This document shows positions 1 through 6,118 of a stretch of 6,194 bases of DNA, piece after piece. Position 1 is the first letter of the stretch, and each line of letters starts with the position of its first letter. The DNA is from a bacterium (lineage in GTDB: Bacteria > Sumerlaeota > Sumerlaeia > UBA8349). The DNA is taken from the NCBI GenBank assembly GCA_013203855.1, contig JABMPG010000540.1:1-6194 (forward strand). Direction: 5' to 3'. The notes under the pieces were generated by a model, which worked only from the letters and a program-made list of their open reading frames with translations, searched no databases and was not told where the DNA came from. Both the position numbers and the translations under genes were made by a program.

Positions 1-31
1 GGAGGTCATTGACGGTCAGTTCTCTGGTCAT
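1..31 (-). CDS. Possible 5' end of an IS-encoded reading frame (10 codons, runs off the window)
   Basis: An ATG at 31-29 on the minus strand opens MTRELTVNDL and is still open at the window edge. It lies about 87 bases inside the presumed element end, a normal distance for the first gene of an IS66-type element. No good Shine-Dalgarno sequence precedes it. Ten residues are too few to assign a family. The call rests on position and direction only. Confidence 0.25.
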   Translation of the reverse strand, partial: MTRELTVNDL

Positions 32-118
32 GCGTACAAGTTACATGCCAAAAAACCAAAAAGCTATGGGAAAAAGCAGGAAAAGCGAAACAGTTGCGCC
101 GCGTGGCTAAAGGCTTAC
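1..118 (-). mobile_element. Probable terminal segment of an IS66-type insertion sequence (partial)
   Basis: Read on the minus strand, the glycoside hydrolase frame is recognisable up to ...LLPLAD and then passes at 119/118 into sequence starting GTAAGCCTTTAGCC that does not resemble a GH2 continuation. GTAAGC is the kind of terminus carried by IS66-family elements, which are known to make 8-bp target duplications. The segment also differs in composition, with several A-runs (T-runs on the minus strand) unlike the C-rich flanking gene. A short open frame starting at 31 leads away from the junction, as expected for a first transposase-region gene. The other end lies outside the window, so neither terminal inverted repeats nor the duplication (predicted to be CATCCGCC, 119-126) can be seen. 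Alternatives are another IS family, a non-IS rearrangement or an assembly join. Confidence 0.5.
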
Positions 119-1547
119 CATCCGCCAGAGGCAGAAGAGTCTCCACCGGGTCCCAGTCCTTCTCGACCGGATTCCAATAGACCACCGCAAGCGTGACGAG
201 ACGGGTCGGATCCAGGGCGCGAACCGCCTCTTTCAGCGTATGCGCGATTCGCGGAGCCTGCTCCATCGCCTGCAAGTGAAACTCCTCGTTCCCGATCGAC
301 CACAGAATCACACTAGGATGATTCCGATCCCGCCGCACAAGGTCCGTCATCTGCCGCAAATGTTCGGGATCGCTGCTCAGAAGCCGAGTCTCGTCCATGA
401 CAAGCATCCCCAACCGATCGCACGCCTCCAGCAACTCCGGCGTCGGAGGATTATGAGAAGTGCGATAGGCGTTGCAACCCATCTCCTTAAGCTTCTCGAC
501 ACGGTACTCCTGAAGCCGGTCAGGCAGGGCCGCGCCCACCCCCGCATGGTCCTGATGACAGCACATCCCCTGAATCTTCACAGGCCGGTCATTGAGAAAG
601 AAACCCTTGTCCGGATCGAAATGAATCTTCCGGATGCCAGAAGTCGTATCGACGATATAGACCGCGCCCTCATCACCCACGACCTCCGTACGCAACGTGT
701 AGAGACGGGGAGCCTCAATCGACCAAAGCTCCGCGCTCTCCACCTCCGATTCCTGCGTCATCTCGACCTCACGCCAACCCGGCACGACAAGAGCCGACTC
801 TACCCGGGCCACTTCTCTACCCAACGAATCAAACACAGTCGAAACAAGCCGACCCTCAAAGGGCCCATCCTGTTTGCTTGACACCTCCGTCCGAACCGAC
901 ACCTTGGCCGAAGCGCTCCCCACACCTGCCTGCGGCTCAGCCGAGACAAAAACGCCCCACGGCGCAACATGAACCGCATCAGTCTTAGTCAACCACACAT
1001 GCCGGTAAATCCCCCCTCCCTCATAAAACCAGCCCTCATATTCAGAGGCATCCACACGCACCGCCAGCACGTTCTCCGCCCCATAATGCAAAAAATCCGT
1101 CACATCGAACTGAAAACTCGTGTAACCGCTCTGGTGACGGCCGATGAAGAAATTGTTGAGATACACCTCACAGTCACGAAAAACCCCATCAAACTCAACC
1201 ACGATACGCCGCCCCGCATCGGAGGCCGGAATATCGAGACGTTTCCGATACCACGCCACCCCGCCGGGCAGATCGCCATGGGCATGATGCAGATTCGTCA
1301 CAAACTCCATCTCAGGAATATCGTGACCCTTGCCAAAGGTCTCGGAGGACGGCGCAAAGTTCCCTTCCACCACGAAATCATGCGGCAGATCGACCACACG
1401 CCAGCCCGAATCATCGAGCAAAGCCCGTTCCCCGCTCTGATTGAAAACGCCCGATTTAATCCAGCCCCAACGGGTCTGTTTCGGCGCCAGATCGCCCAAG
1501 TGAAATCGCCAACCTCTATCTATCAGAAATCGTTCGCGGGGGTGCAT
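6..1547 (-). pseudogene. Glycoside hydrolase family 2 (beta-galactosidase/beta-glucuronidase-like), 3' part lost
   Basis: GH2 enzymes remove terminal beta-linked sugars by a retaining mechanism with two Glu residues. Numbering from the upstream GTG at 1580, the protein shows the N-terminal jelly-roll sugar-binding domain (about 15-205; VDLPHDFVVEG, WYRKRLDIP, FDGVFRDCEVYLN, GWFYEGGGIYRHVWL), an Ig-like domain (about 206-315), and the start of the TIM barrel from about 320 with KIQGMCCHQDH, CNAYRTSHNPP and the acid/base motif ILWSIGNE (Glu432). The nucleophile Glu, normally some 70-100 residues further on, is absent. After Asp487 the frame enters foreign sequence and ends at a TGA at 6-8. The C-terminal tail is basic and Cys/Phe-rich and fits no GH2 domain. 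Known relatives are about 600-1000 residues, so about half the catalytic domain is missing and hydrolase activity is unlikely. ATG 1547 is preferred as start (513 codons); GTG 1580 is possible. No signal peptide is evident. Substrate cannot be told from sequence. Confidence 0.87.
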
Positions 1548-1565
1548 GAGAGAGTCCTCTTCCTC
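1548..1565 (-). promoter_or_regulatory. Ribosome binding site that favours ATG 1547 for the GH2 gene
   Basis: On the minus strand a purine-rich GAGGAAGAGGA (complement of 1555-1565) ends seven bases before the ATG at 1547. The resulting protein begins MHPRERFLIDRGWRFHLGD, close to where GH2 relatives of this type usually begin. The upstream GTG at 1580 has a weaker GGAG about nine bases ahead and would add the acidic extension MDYPNEEEDSL, which is largely this binding site translated. Confidence 0.6.
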
Positions 1566-1666
1566 ATTCGGATAGTCCACCGTTCCATTCTCCGGCGAGA
1601 TAGATTAACGAAAGACAGGAATAATGCAAATGAGAAAAGCCCCTTCGCGAACACCGGCAAATTCAC

Positions 1667-1695
1667 TTGTTCAAAGATCCCCGCTGGTCTATCCT
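1667..1695 (+). promoter_or_regulatory. Weak candidate sigma70-type promoter for the ABC exporter
   Basis: TTGTTC (1667-1672) and TATCCT (1690-1695) are separated by exactly 17 bases in the 183-base gap between the divergent GH2 and exporter genes. They match the consensus hexamers at 3/6 and 4/6 positions, so the pair is only suggestive. Transcription would start near 1702 and leave a leader of about 60 bases. The same gap also holds an 8-bp palindrome TTCGCGAA at 1644-1651. I found no convincing promoter for the GH2 gene on the other strand. Confidence 0.3.
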
Positions 1696-1711
1696 GACTT
1701 GTTCTGGAGAC

Positions 1712-1725
1712 CTCCCTTCGGGGGG
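1712..1725 (+). other. Short cUUCGg-loop hairpin in the exporter leader
   Basis: CTCCC, TTCG and GGGGG form a five-pair stem (one G-U pair) closed by the stable C(UUCG)G tetraloop. It lies about 40 bases ahead of the exporter ATG. No T-run follows on the plus strand, so it does not look like an intrinsic terminator. It may affect RNA stability or initiation, but nothing in the sequence shows a function. Confidence 0.35.
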
Positions 1726-1763
1726 AAACAGCCTACGCATCTCCCGGGAACACCCCTCACCAT

Positions 1764-3698
1764 ATGTTCCTCCTGCCTTTTTTTCGATATCTCAGACCCC
1801 ATCGCTTACGCCTCATCTTCGGCATTACATGCATGCTTGGAGTGGGCTTCCTAGGCACATATAGCCTATTCCTCGCAAAACCCGCCCTCGACGTCCTGTT
1901 CGGAAATGAGAAAGTAGAAGAGCGGGAAACCGAATACGCCAAGAGGGTCGAGGAGCGCCGCCAGGAAATCCAGAAAGACCTCGACTCCGAGAACCGCGCA
2001 CAACGCGTCCAGGCCCGCCTCCAACAACAGATCCTGCACTTCAGGGAAAAAGGCTACGAGACCCTCATCCGATTCTATCGCTACGCCGACCGCGGCGCGG
2101 AACACAAGATCAACTGCCTGTGGTTTCTGGCCGGAATCATGATTCTCTCCTCACTCGCAAACGGTCTGTTAGATTACGCCAGCCAATACAATCTCTCCTA
2201 TGCCCTATACAGGGCAGTAGTGGACATCAAGAACGACATCTTCCGCAACATTCTCCGCCAGGACATGTCATACTTCGGCGAGCATCCCGTCGGGTATCTC
2301 ATGAGCCGCATCGGAAGCGACGTCACAAGCATCCGCAAAATGCTCGAGTACCTGATCAAGGACCTCCTCCAGCAGTCCATCCAGCTGATCTTCATCATAA
2401 GCTTCCTCCTGATTCTCAACTACAAAATGACACTGATCGCCTTCGTAGGCCTTCTGCCCGCGGTTGGACTCCTCCTCTTCTTCGCGCGCGTCCTGAAAAA
2501 AGTGACCCGCAAGCAAAAAAAACGCGGCGACCGACTATCGGCCACCGCCAACGAATCGCTCCAGAACGTCCGACTCATCAAGGCCCTCACCACAGAAGAA
2601 CACGAAATCCAGAAATTCTGCGACGAAAACGAAAAAATCTTCCGCCTCGAAATGAAACGCCGGATCGCCCGGTTTGCCTCCTCCCCACTGATGGTCCTCC
2701 TCGGCTCCGTGGGCCTCGGAGCCATCCTCATCATGGGAGGCCATATCGTCATCCGCAACGAACGCATGGACGCCAGCACCTTCATTCTCTACATCGGAGC
2801 CCTCGCCCAACTCTATCGCCCGCTCAAAAAACTCGGAGGCATCAACGTCACCTGGCAAACGGCAAAAGTCAGCGCCGAGCGCATCCTCGAAATCACAAAC
2901 CTCCGCCCCACCATCACCGATCCCCCCGAAAACCTCCCGCCCGTCCGCATCGAAAACATCCGGGACGGCATCCATGTCCTGGACCTCAGATTTGCCTACA
3001 ACGCCCAGATCGTCCTCCAGAACATGAATCTCCTCATCCCAAAGGGAGCCACGACCGCGATCGTCGGACGAAGCGGATCAGGAAAGTCCACCCTCGCCAA
3101 TCTCCTCCTGCGTTTCTTCGATCCCGCCCAAGGACGAATCGAGATCGACGGAGTGGACATCCGCGCCATGCGACTCAAGGACCTCCGCAGACTCTTCGGC
3201 GTCGTCAGCCAGGAAACGATCCTCTTCAACGACACCATCGCACGCAACATCGCCTACGGCTCGAACACCGTTACTCAGGAGCAGATCGAGGACGCCGCCC
3301 AAGCCGCCAATGCCCACGAATTCATCATCGGACTGGACGGAGGCAAAGGATACGACTCCTCCGTCGGACCCGGAGGCAGTCGCCTGAGCGGAGGACAGCG
3401 CCAGCGCATCGCAATCGCCCGCGCATTCTGTCAGGATCCCGAAATCCTCATCCTGGACGAGGCCACTTCCGCCCTCGACAACGAATCCGAATCCGCAGTC
3501 CAACACGCCCTCCAGCATCTCATGCAGAACCGGACCGTCGTAGTGATCGCACACCGACTCACCACCATCATGCACGCCGACCAGATCGTAGTCCTCGACG
3601 AAGGCCGCATCATCGAGAAGGGAACCCACGACGAACTCCTGGCGCGCGGCGGGCACTATGCCAACCTATATCGCCTCGGCGAGTTCGCCGAAGGCTAA
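1764..3698 (+). CDS. MsbA-like ABC exporter, fused permease and ATPase (half-transporter)
   Basis: The 644-residue protein has an N-terminal six-helix type IV exporter domain (helices near 16-40, 116-138, 204-220, 222-241, 306-330, 337-353) followed by a nucleotide-binding domain from about 395. All ATPase motifs are intact: A-loop Tyr412, Walker A GRSGSGKS (435-442), Q-loop Gln483, signature LSGGQ (541-545), Walker B ILILDE with catalytic Glu566, D-loop SALD (569-572) and switch His597. Such proteins act as homodimers in the inner membrane, and relatives flip lipid A, other lipids, peptides or drugs; the substrate here is not determined. It is about 60 residues longer than E. coli MsbA (582), mostly because of a highly charged segment at about 48-115 between helices 1 and 2. 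ATG 1764 is the first possible start after an in-frame stop at 1695-1697, and FRYLRPHRLRL at the N-terminus fits the family. There is no clear Shine-Dalgarno site (only a distant GGGAA). The gene ends in TAA 21 bases from the convergent permease stop, with no obvious terminator. Confidence 0.93.
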   Translation: MFLLPFFRYLRPHRLRLIFGITCMLGVGFLGTYSLFLAKPALDVLFGNEKVEERETEYAKRVEERRQEIQKDLDSENRAQRVQARLQQQILHFREKGYETLIRFYRYADRGAEHKINCLWFLAGIMILSSLANGLLDYASQYNLSYALYRAVVDIKNDIFRNILRQDMSYFGEHPVGYLMSRIGSDVTSIRKMLEYLIKDLLQQSIQLIFIISFLLILNYKMTLIAFVGLLPAVGLLLFFARVLKKVTRKQKKRGDRLSATANESLQNVRLIKALTTEEHEIQKFCDENEKIFRLEMKRRIARFASSPLMVLLGSVGLGAILIMGGHIVIRNERMDASTFILYIGALAQLYRPLKKLGGINVTWQTAKVSAERILEITNLRPTITDPPENLPPVRIENIRDGIHVLDLRFAYNAQIVLQNMNLLIPKGATTAIVGRSGSGKSTLANLLLRFFDPAQGRIEIDGVDIRAMRLKDLRRLFGVVSQETILFNDTIARNIAYGSNTVTQEQIEDAAQAANAHEFIIGLDGGKGYDSSVGPGGSRLSGGQRQRIAIARAFCQDPEILILDEATSALDNESESAVQHALQHLMQNRTVVVIAHRLTTIMHADQIVVLDEGRIIEKGTHDELLARGGHYANLYRLGEFAEG

Positions 3699-3719
3699 GC
3701 CCCCTCCGTTCCTGAATTC

Positions 3720-4598
3720 TCACACATGATCCAGAATATCCCTCTTGAAACGATTAAAAACCGCTAACCCGATCCACACCGCGAGCACAGGCGCGACCAC
3801 AACCACCAAGGCACTCGTCCACGAAAACGCCCCGCCCGGATCGCCAAACGCTTGCCCATCCCCGAAAATCCATTGACTCACTGCGGTGAAGTGAAAAACC
3901 GGATTGAACTCCATCAAACTCGAAAAAAAACCCACCACAGACCCCGCCCCGCCTGAAATCATCTCACGCCAGTAAACGATCGGCGTAAACCAGAAAAGAA
4001 ACTGAAGCCCGACGGAAACAACCTGGCCAACATCGCGAAAATAGATGTTGAAAACGGAAATAGTCAGCCCGATGCCCAAGGCAAAAAACGCGACCGCAAG
4101 AAGAATAACGTAACAGACCAGCGCCGCGGATCCCGGCCAACCGCCGACTAACGAGAGAATGACCACCAGGGCCGTATAACTGATGAAGTGAATGAAACAC
4201 GTATTCACCGCAACGGTCAGATGCAAAACGACTTCCGGAAAGGCTACCTTCTTGATCAGGACCGCATTCTCAGGAATAATCCCCGAACACCGCAGCACGA
4301 TCTCCTGAAAAACCAGCCACGGAATGATCCCCGCCACGAGATGAACCACATAATCGCTGCGGTCGACGCCAGCGCCGAACTTGCCCCCCAGAATCGTCCC
4401 CAGAATCAGAATATAGATAGCGACCATGATCACAGGGTGAATAACGTTCCACATCACGCCCAGCATCGACCCGGCATACCGCGCCCGCAAATCCCGCCGC
4501 ACCAGAAGCCACCAGATGGACCGCGCCGCCCAAACCTCGCGCCACACCGACTCTTCGGAAGCCGTGCGAACGGCGGAGATGATGCGCTTCTTGCTCAT
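3720..4598 (-). CDS. ABC-2 type permease, polysaccharide/glycolipid exporter (Wzm/TagG/KpsM-like)
   Basis: This is the membrane subunit of a two-gene ABC exporter of the type that moves undecaprenyl-linked O-antigen, teichoic acid or capsule across the inner membrane. From ATG 4598 it has 292 residues; relatives are typically about 260-290. Visible hallmarks are the amphipathic N-terminal stretch LLVRRDLRARYAGSMLGVMW, the FPEVVLHL segment, and the C-terminal YFRDVGQVVSVGLQFLFWFTPIVY. Six hydrophobic segments are seen (about 49-71, 87-103, 125-149, 157-183, 191-209 and 260-281 in this numbering), and it ends in a basic FKRDILDHV. A TTG at 4649 would add 17 residues, but that extension reads through the structured intergenic DNA and looks non-coding. 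No Shine-Dalgarno is clear for either start. The ATP-binding partner usually follows such a permease in the operon; here the next gene downstream is the oppositely oriented MsbA-like exporter, so the partner must be elsewhere. Confidence 0.9.
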   Translation of the reverse strand: MSKKRIISAVRTASEESVWREVWAARSIWWLLVRRDLRARYAGSMLGVMWNVIHPVIMVAIYILILGTILGGKFGAGVDRSDYVVHLVAGIIPWLVFQEIVLRCSGIIPENAVLIKKVAFPEVVLHLTVAVNTCFIHFISYTALVVILSLVGGWPGSAALVCYVILLAVAFFALGIGLTISVFNIYFRDVGQVVSVGLQFLFWFTPIVYWREMISGGAGSVVGFFSSLMEFNPVFHFTAVSQWIFGDGQAFGDPGGAFSWTSALVVVVAPVLAVWIGLAVFNRFKRDILDHV

Positions 4599-4600
4599 AG

Positions 4601-4683
4601 GTCTACAGTTTGCCGTTTGGAGTTGTTCATGAAGCACGGAGGCTCTCAACTACAACCGCGACGCCCGATCTCGCACTGTAGAC
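4601..4683. repeat. 9-bp perfect inverted repeat just upstream of the permease start
   Basis: GTCTACAGT at 4601-4609 is matched exactly by its reverse complement ACTGTAGAC at 4675-4683, with 65 bases between. The match does not extend in either direction. One arm touches the permease ATG (two bases away) and the other contains the candidate -10 box. A weaker pair, AGTTG (4621-4625) and CAACT (4647-4651), sits inside. The arrangement could be a small dispersed element with terminal repeats, a pair of regulator sites, or chance. No flanking target duplication is visible. Confidence 0.4.
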
Positions 4684-4703
4684 GGCAGCCCTCCGGCTGT
4701 AAA
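4675..4703 (-). promoter_or_regulatory. Candidate sigma70-type promoter for the permease
   Basis: On the minus strand TTTACA (complement of 4698-4703, 5/6 match to TTGACA) and TACAGT (complement of 4675-4680, 4/6 match to TATAAT) are spaced by 17 bases. Transcription would begin near 4668, giving a leader of about 70 bases to ATG 4598. The spacer contains most of a hairpin, which is unusual for a promoter. If real, the permease can be expressed separately from the nitrilase gene upstream. Confidence 0.4.
4685..4700. other. Short hairpin CAGCC-CTCC-GGCTG in the permease upstream region
   Basis: CAGCC (4686-4690) and GGCTG (4695-4699) make a five-pair stem around CTCC, with an additional G-T pair at 4685/4700. 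It has no T-run on either strand close enough to make it a standard intrinsic terminator for the nitrilase gene, whose stop is 82 bases upstream on the transcribed strand. It resembles the small GC-rich hairpins found in dispersed intergenic repeats, which cannot be confirmed from one copy. Confidence 0.35.
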
Positions 4704-4781
4704 CACTAAATCGAGAAGTACCCGCATCAAAACCCGAAATCCGCACTCAACCACCGACTGCAAACCGAAAACCCCAGACTC

Positions 4782-5543
4782 CTATCGATCTTCCAACGCG
4801 GGAAAACTCCCCCTCGCCCTCTCGACTTCCTCCGGGTCGATTTCGAAACTGAGAACCGCCTCTTCTCCACCCCCTTCGGCGAGAACCCGGCCCCAGGGAT
4901 CGACGATCGCGCTATGGCCGGCGAGGCGATGCCCCCGGCTTTCCCCCGCCGCGTTGCAGGCGATAAGAAACGCCAAATTCTCATGGGCCCGCGCCCTGCA
5001 GAACAGATGCCAAGCCTCGAGCCGCGCTGCCGGCCACGCCGACGCCACGAGGAACACGCCCGCGCCATGGTCGAGAAGGGCGCGGTAGAGTTCCGGAAAG
5101 CGAAGATCATAGCAGATGGACAACCCCGCCGTCCCCCAGGGAGTCGCAGCCGTCACGGGACACCGACCGGGTGTCACGAGCCGACGCTCTTCCGATTCGA
5201 AACCGAACAGATGAATTTTGCGATAGCGCACCGAGACCGCGCCGACCGGATCGATAAGGAGGGCAGTGTTGTAAAGATGGCTTCCCTCCCGCTCGACAAA
5301 AGTCCCCATGAAAACCCACGCCTCGCGCTCGAACGCGACCTTCTGGAAAGCGTGAACCAGAGGCCCATCCATACCTTCCGCGTCCGATTCATACCGATCA
5401 AAGGCAAAATACCCCGTCGGCCAAAGCTCCGGCAGCAGATAGAGGTCGCTAACGGGCGCACGGGCAAACAACGACAAGGCCCGGTCGAGATTCTCCTCTT
5501 TCGAGCCCTCGGAAATTGCCAACTGGAGGCAGGAAACGCGCAT
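4782..5543 (-). CDS. Carbon-nitrogen hydrolase, nitrilase superfamily (omega-amidase/Nit-like)
   Basis: A cytosolic amidase-type enzyme of 253 residues, a normal length for single-domain members. The Glu-Lys-Cys catalytic triad is intact: Glu39 in LYLLPELWPTGY, Lys109 in RYRKIHLFGF, and Cys144 in SICYDLRFPELYR. The later motifs HENLAFLIACNAAG and GHSAIVDPWG and the C-terminal IDPEEVERARGSFPALEDR are typical of the branch containing omega-amidase (Nit2/YafV) and deaminated-glutathione amidase (Nit1). Relatives hydrolyse small amides such as 2-oxoglutaramate to the acid plus ammonia; the exact substrate cannot be assigned. There is no signal peptide. ATG 5543 gives the standard MRVSCLQLAI start, eight bases after the DUF4870 stop. 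Its own Shine-Dalgarno is poor, so translation is probably coupled to the upstream gene. Confidence 0.92.
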   Translation of the reverse strand: MRVSCLQLAISEGSKEENLDRALSLFARAPVSDLYLLPELWPTGYFAFDRYESDAEGMDGPLVHAFQKVAFEREAWVFMGTFVEREGSHLYNTALLIDPVGAVSVRYRKIHLFGFESEERRLVTPGRCPVTAATPWGTAGLSICYDLRFPELYRALLDHGAGVFLVASAWPAARLEAWHLFCRARAHENLAFLIACNAAGESRGHRLAGHSAIVDPWGRVLAEGGGEEAVLSFEIDPEEVERARGSFPALEDR

Positions 5544-5551
5544 GGAAAGAC

Positions 5552-5914
5552 TTATTTGATGAACCGGATCGAGAACGGATAGCGATAGGGTTCACCCTTG
5601 TTGGCGCTGATGGCCGCCAGGATGATGTCCGCGATCACGATGACCAGCTGCAGCAGCCCGCCGATGCAGAACACCGTGTAGAGAGCCGTGCAGATCAGTA
5701 ACCCGATGGCAACGACAATCTGGAAGTTGAGCGCCTCTTTGCCCTGTTGGTCCACATAGGAAAACTCATCACGCTTGAGGAGCCAGATGACAAGAGGGAC
5801 CAGAAAGGGGATGAAAAACAGGAATCCCCCAAGATGGGCCAGAGTCGCCCACATCCGGGCGTCCTTGGAGGGTAACTCATCCGCCACCGTCTCATTAGGG
5901 GGTAAATCCGACAT
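5552..5914 (-). CDS. DUF4870 (Tic20-like) small membrane protein
   Basis: From ATG 5914 the protein has 120 residues. After a short polar N-terminus (MSDLPPNETVADELPSKDAR) come the first membrane helix with the family motif WATLAHLGGFLFFIPFLVPLV (about 22-46), a cytosolic loop with KRDEFSYVDQQGKEALNFQ, then two closely spaced helices (about 63-85 and 86-103) and the C-terminal GEPYRYPFSIRFI. This is the complete DUF4870 pattern, whose length is usually 100-130 residues. The family is widespread and has no established biochemical role. A TTG at 5935 would add seven residues, but it falls inside the ribosome binding site region and is rejected. It is first in a two-gene unit with the nitrilase-family gene eight bases downstream. 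Confidence 0.92.
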   Translation of the reverse strand: MSDLPPNETVADELPSKDARMWATLAHLGGFLFFIPFLVPLVIWLLKRDEFSYVDQQGKEALNFQIVVAIGLLICTALYTVFCIGGLLQLVIVIADIILAAISANKGEPYRYPFSIRFIK

Positions 5915-5923
5915 GGTCACGTT

Positions 5924-5930
5924 CTCCTTT
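5924..5930 (-). promoter_or_regulatory. Ribosome binding site of the DUF4870 gene
   Basis: AAAGGAG on the minus strand lies nine bases before ATG 5914. It is the strongest Shine-Dalgarno match in the window and fixes the start at 5914 rather than the TTG at 5935. Confidence 0.8.
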
Positions 5931-5931
5931 C

Positions 5932-5957
5932 TCAAGTTCCGTCAAGTATTGCCAATA
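5932..5957 (-). repeat. Tandem ACTTGA copies and a palindrome at the DUF4870 transcription start
   Basis: On the minus strand ACTTGA occurs at the complements of 5942-5947 and 5932-5937, exactly ten bases (one helical turn) apart. Abutting them is an 11-bp palindrome TATTG-C-CAATA (5947-5957), which covers the expected transcription start. The spacing suits a regulator site downstream of the promoter, but both elements are short enough to arise by chance. Confidence 0.25.
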
Positions 5958-5963
5958 AAATCC

Positions 5964-5993
5964 ACTATAGGTCAGAACGATTGAGGATTACAA
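5964..5993 (-). promoter_or_regulatory. Sigma70-type promoter of the DUF4870-nitrilase unit
   Basis: On the minus strand TTGTAA (complement of 5988-5993, 4/6 match) is followed after 18 bases by TATAGT (complement of 5964-5969, 5/6 match). Transcription should start near 5957, giving a leader of about 43 bases with the AAAGGAG site in place. This is the best promoter in the window and sits upstream of the first gene of the minus-strand unit. Confidence 0.6.
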
Positions 5994-6118
5994 GACCGAT
6001 CCAACACCCCGGAAACGGCAAGACCCCAGAGCGAAATACGACTGTTGTCTTCTTCTGCGCCCATAAGCACCCCCAAGGGAATGTACACCAACCCCACCCT
6101 CCCTTTATCATCCCCGCC

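Noticed and set aside
240..1697. Two plus-strand open frames (240-881 and 969-1697) opposite the GH2 gene
   Set aside because: They lie antisense to a clearly recognisable GH2 coding frame and show no family features of their own.
1711..1726. Intrinsic terminator at the cUUCGg hairpin
   Set aside because: The stem is only five pairs and no T-run follows on either strand, so it is listed only as a leader hairpin.
2120..3715. 531-codon plus-strand open frame overlapping the exporter gene
   Set aside because: It is rich in Arg, Pro and His with no domain pattern, and it shadows the exporter in another frame. The exporter frame carries every ABC motif. The long openness comes from the C-rich wobble bias.
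3699..3719. Possible bidirectional terminator between the convergent exporter and permease genes
   Set aside because: The 21-base gap contains no stem and no T-run; termination is either by another mechanism or within the neighbouring genes.
4599..4649. 17-residue N-terminal extension of the permease from TTG 4649
   Set aside because: It lies in the structured intergenic DNA, has no ribosome binding site and is not needed for family length; ATG 4598 fits better.
4188..4709. 173-codon plus-strand open frame opposite the permease and running into the intergenic repeat
   Set aside because: Its sequence is typical of an antisense shadow (His, Pro, Arg, Asn-rich). The permease on the other strand is well supported.
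4914..5582. 222-codon plus-strand open frame opposite the nitrilase gene
   Set aside because: It is antisense to an enzyme with an intact catalytic triad, and its product is low-complexity, rich in Arg and Pro.
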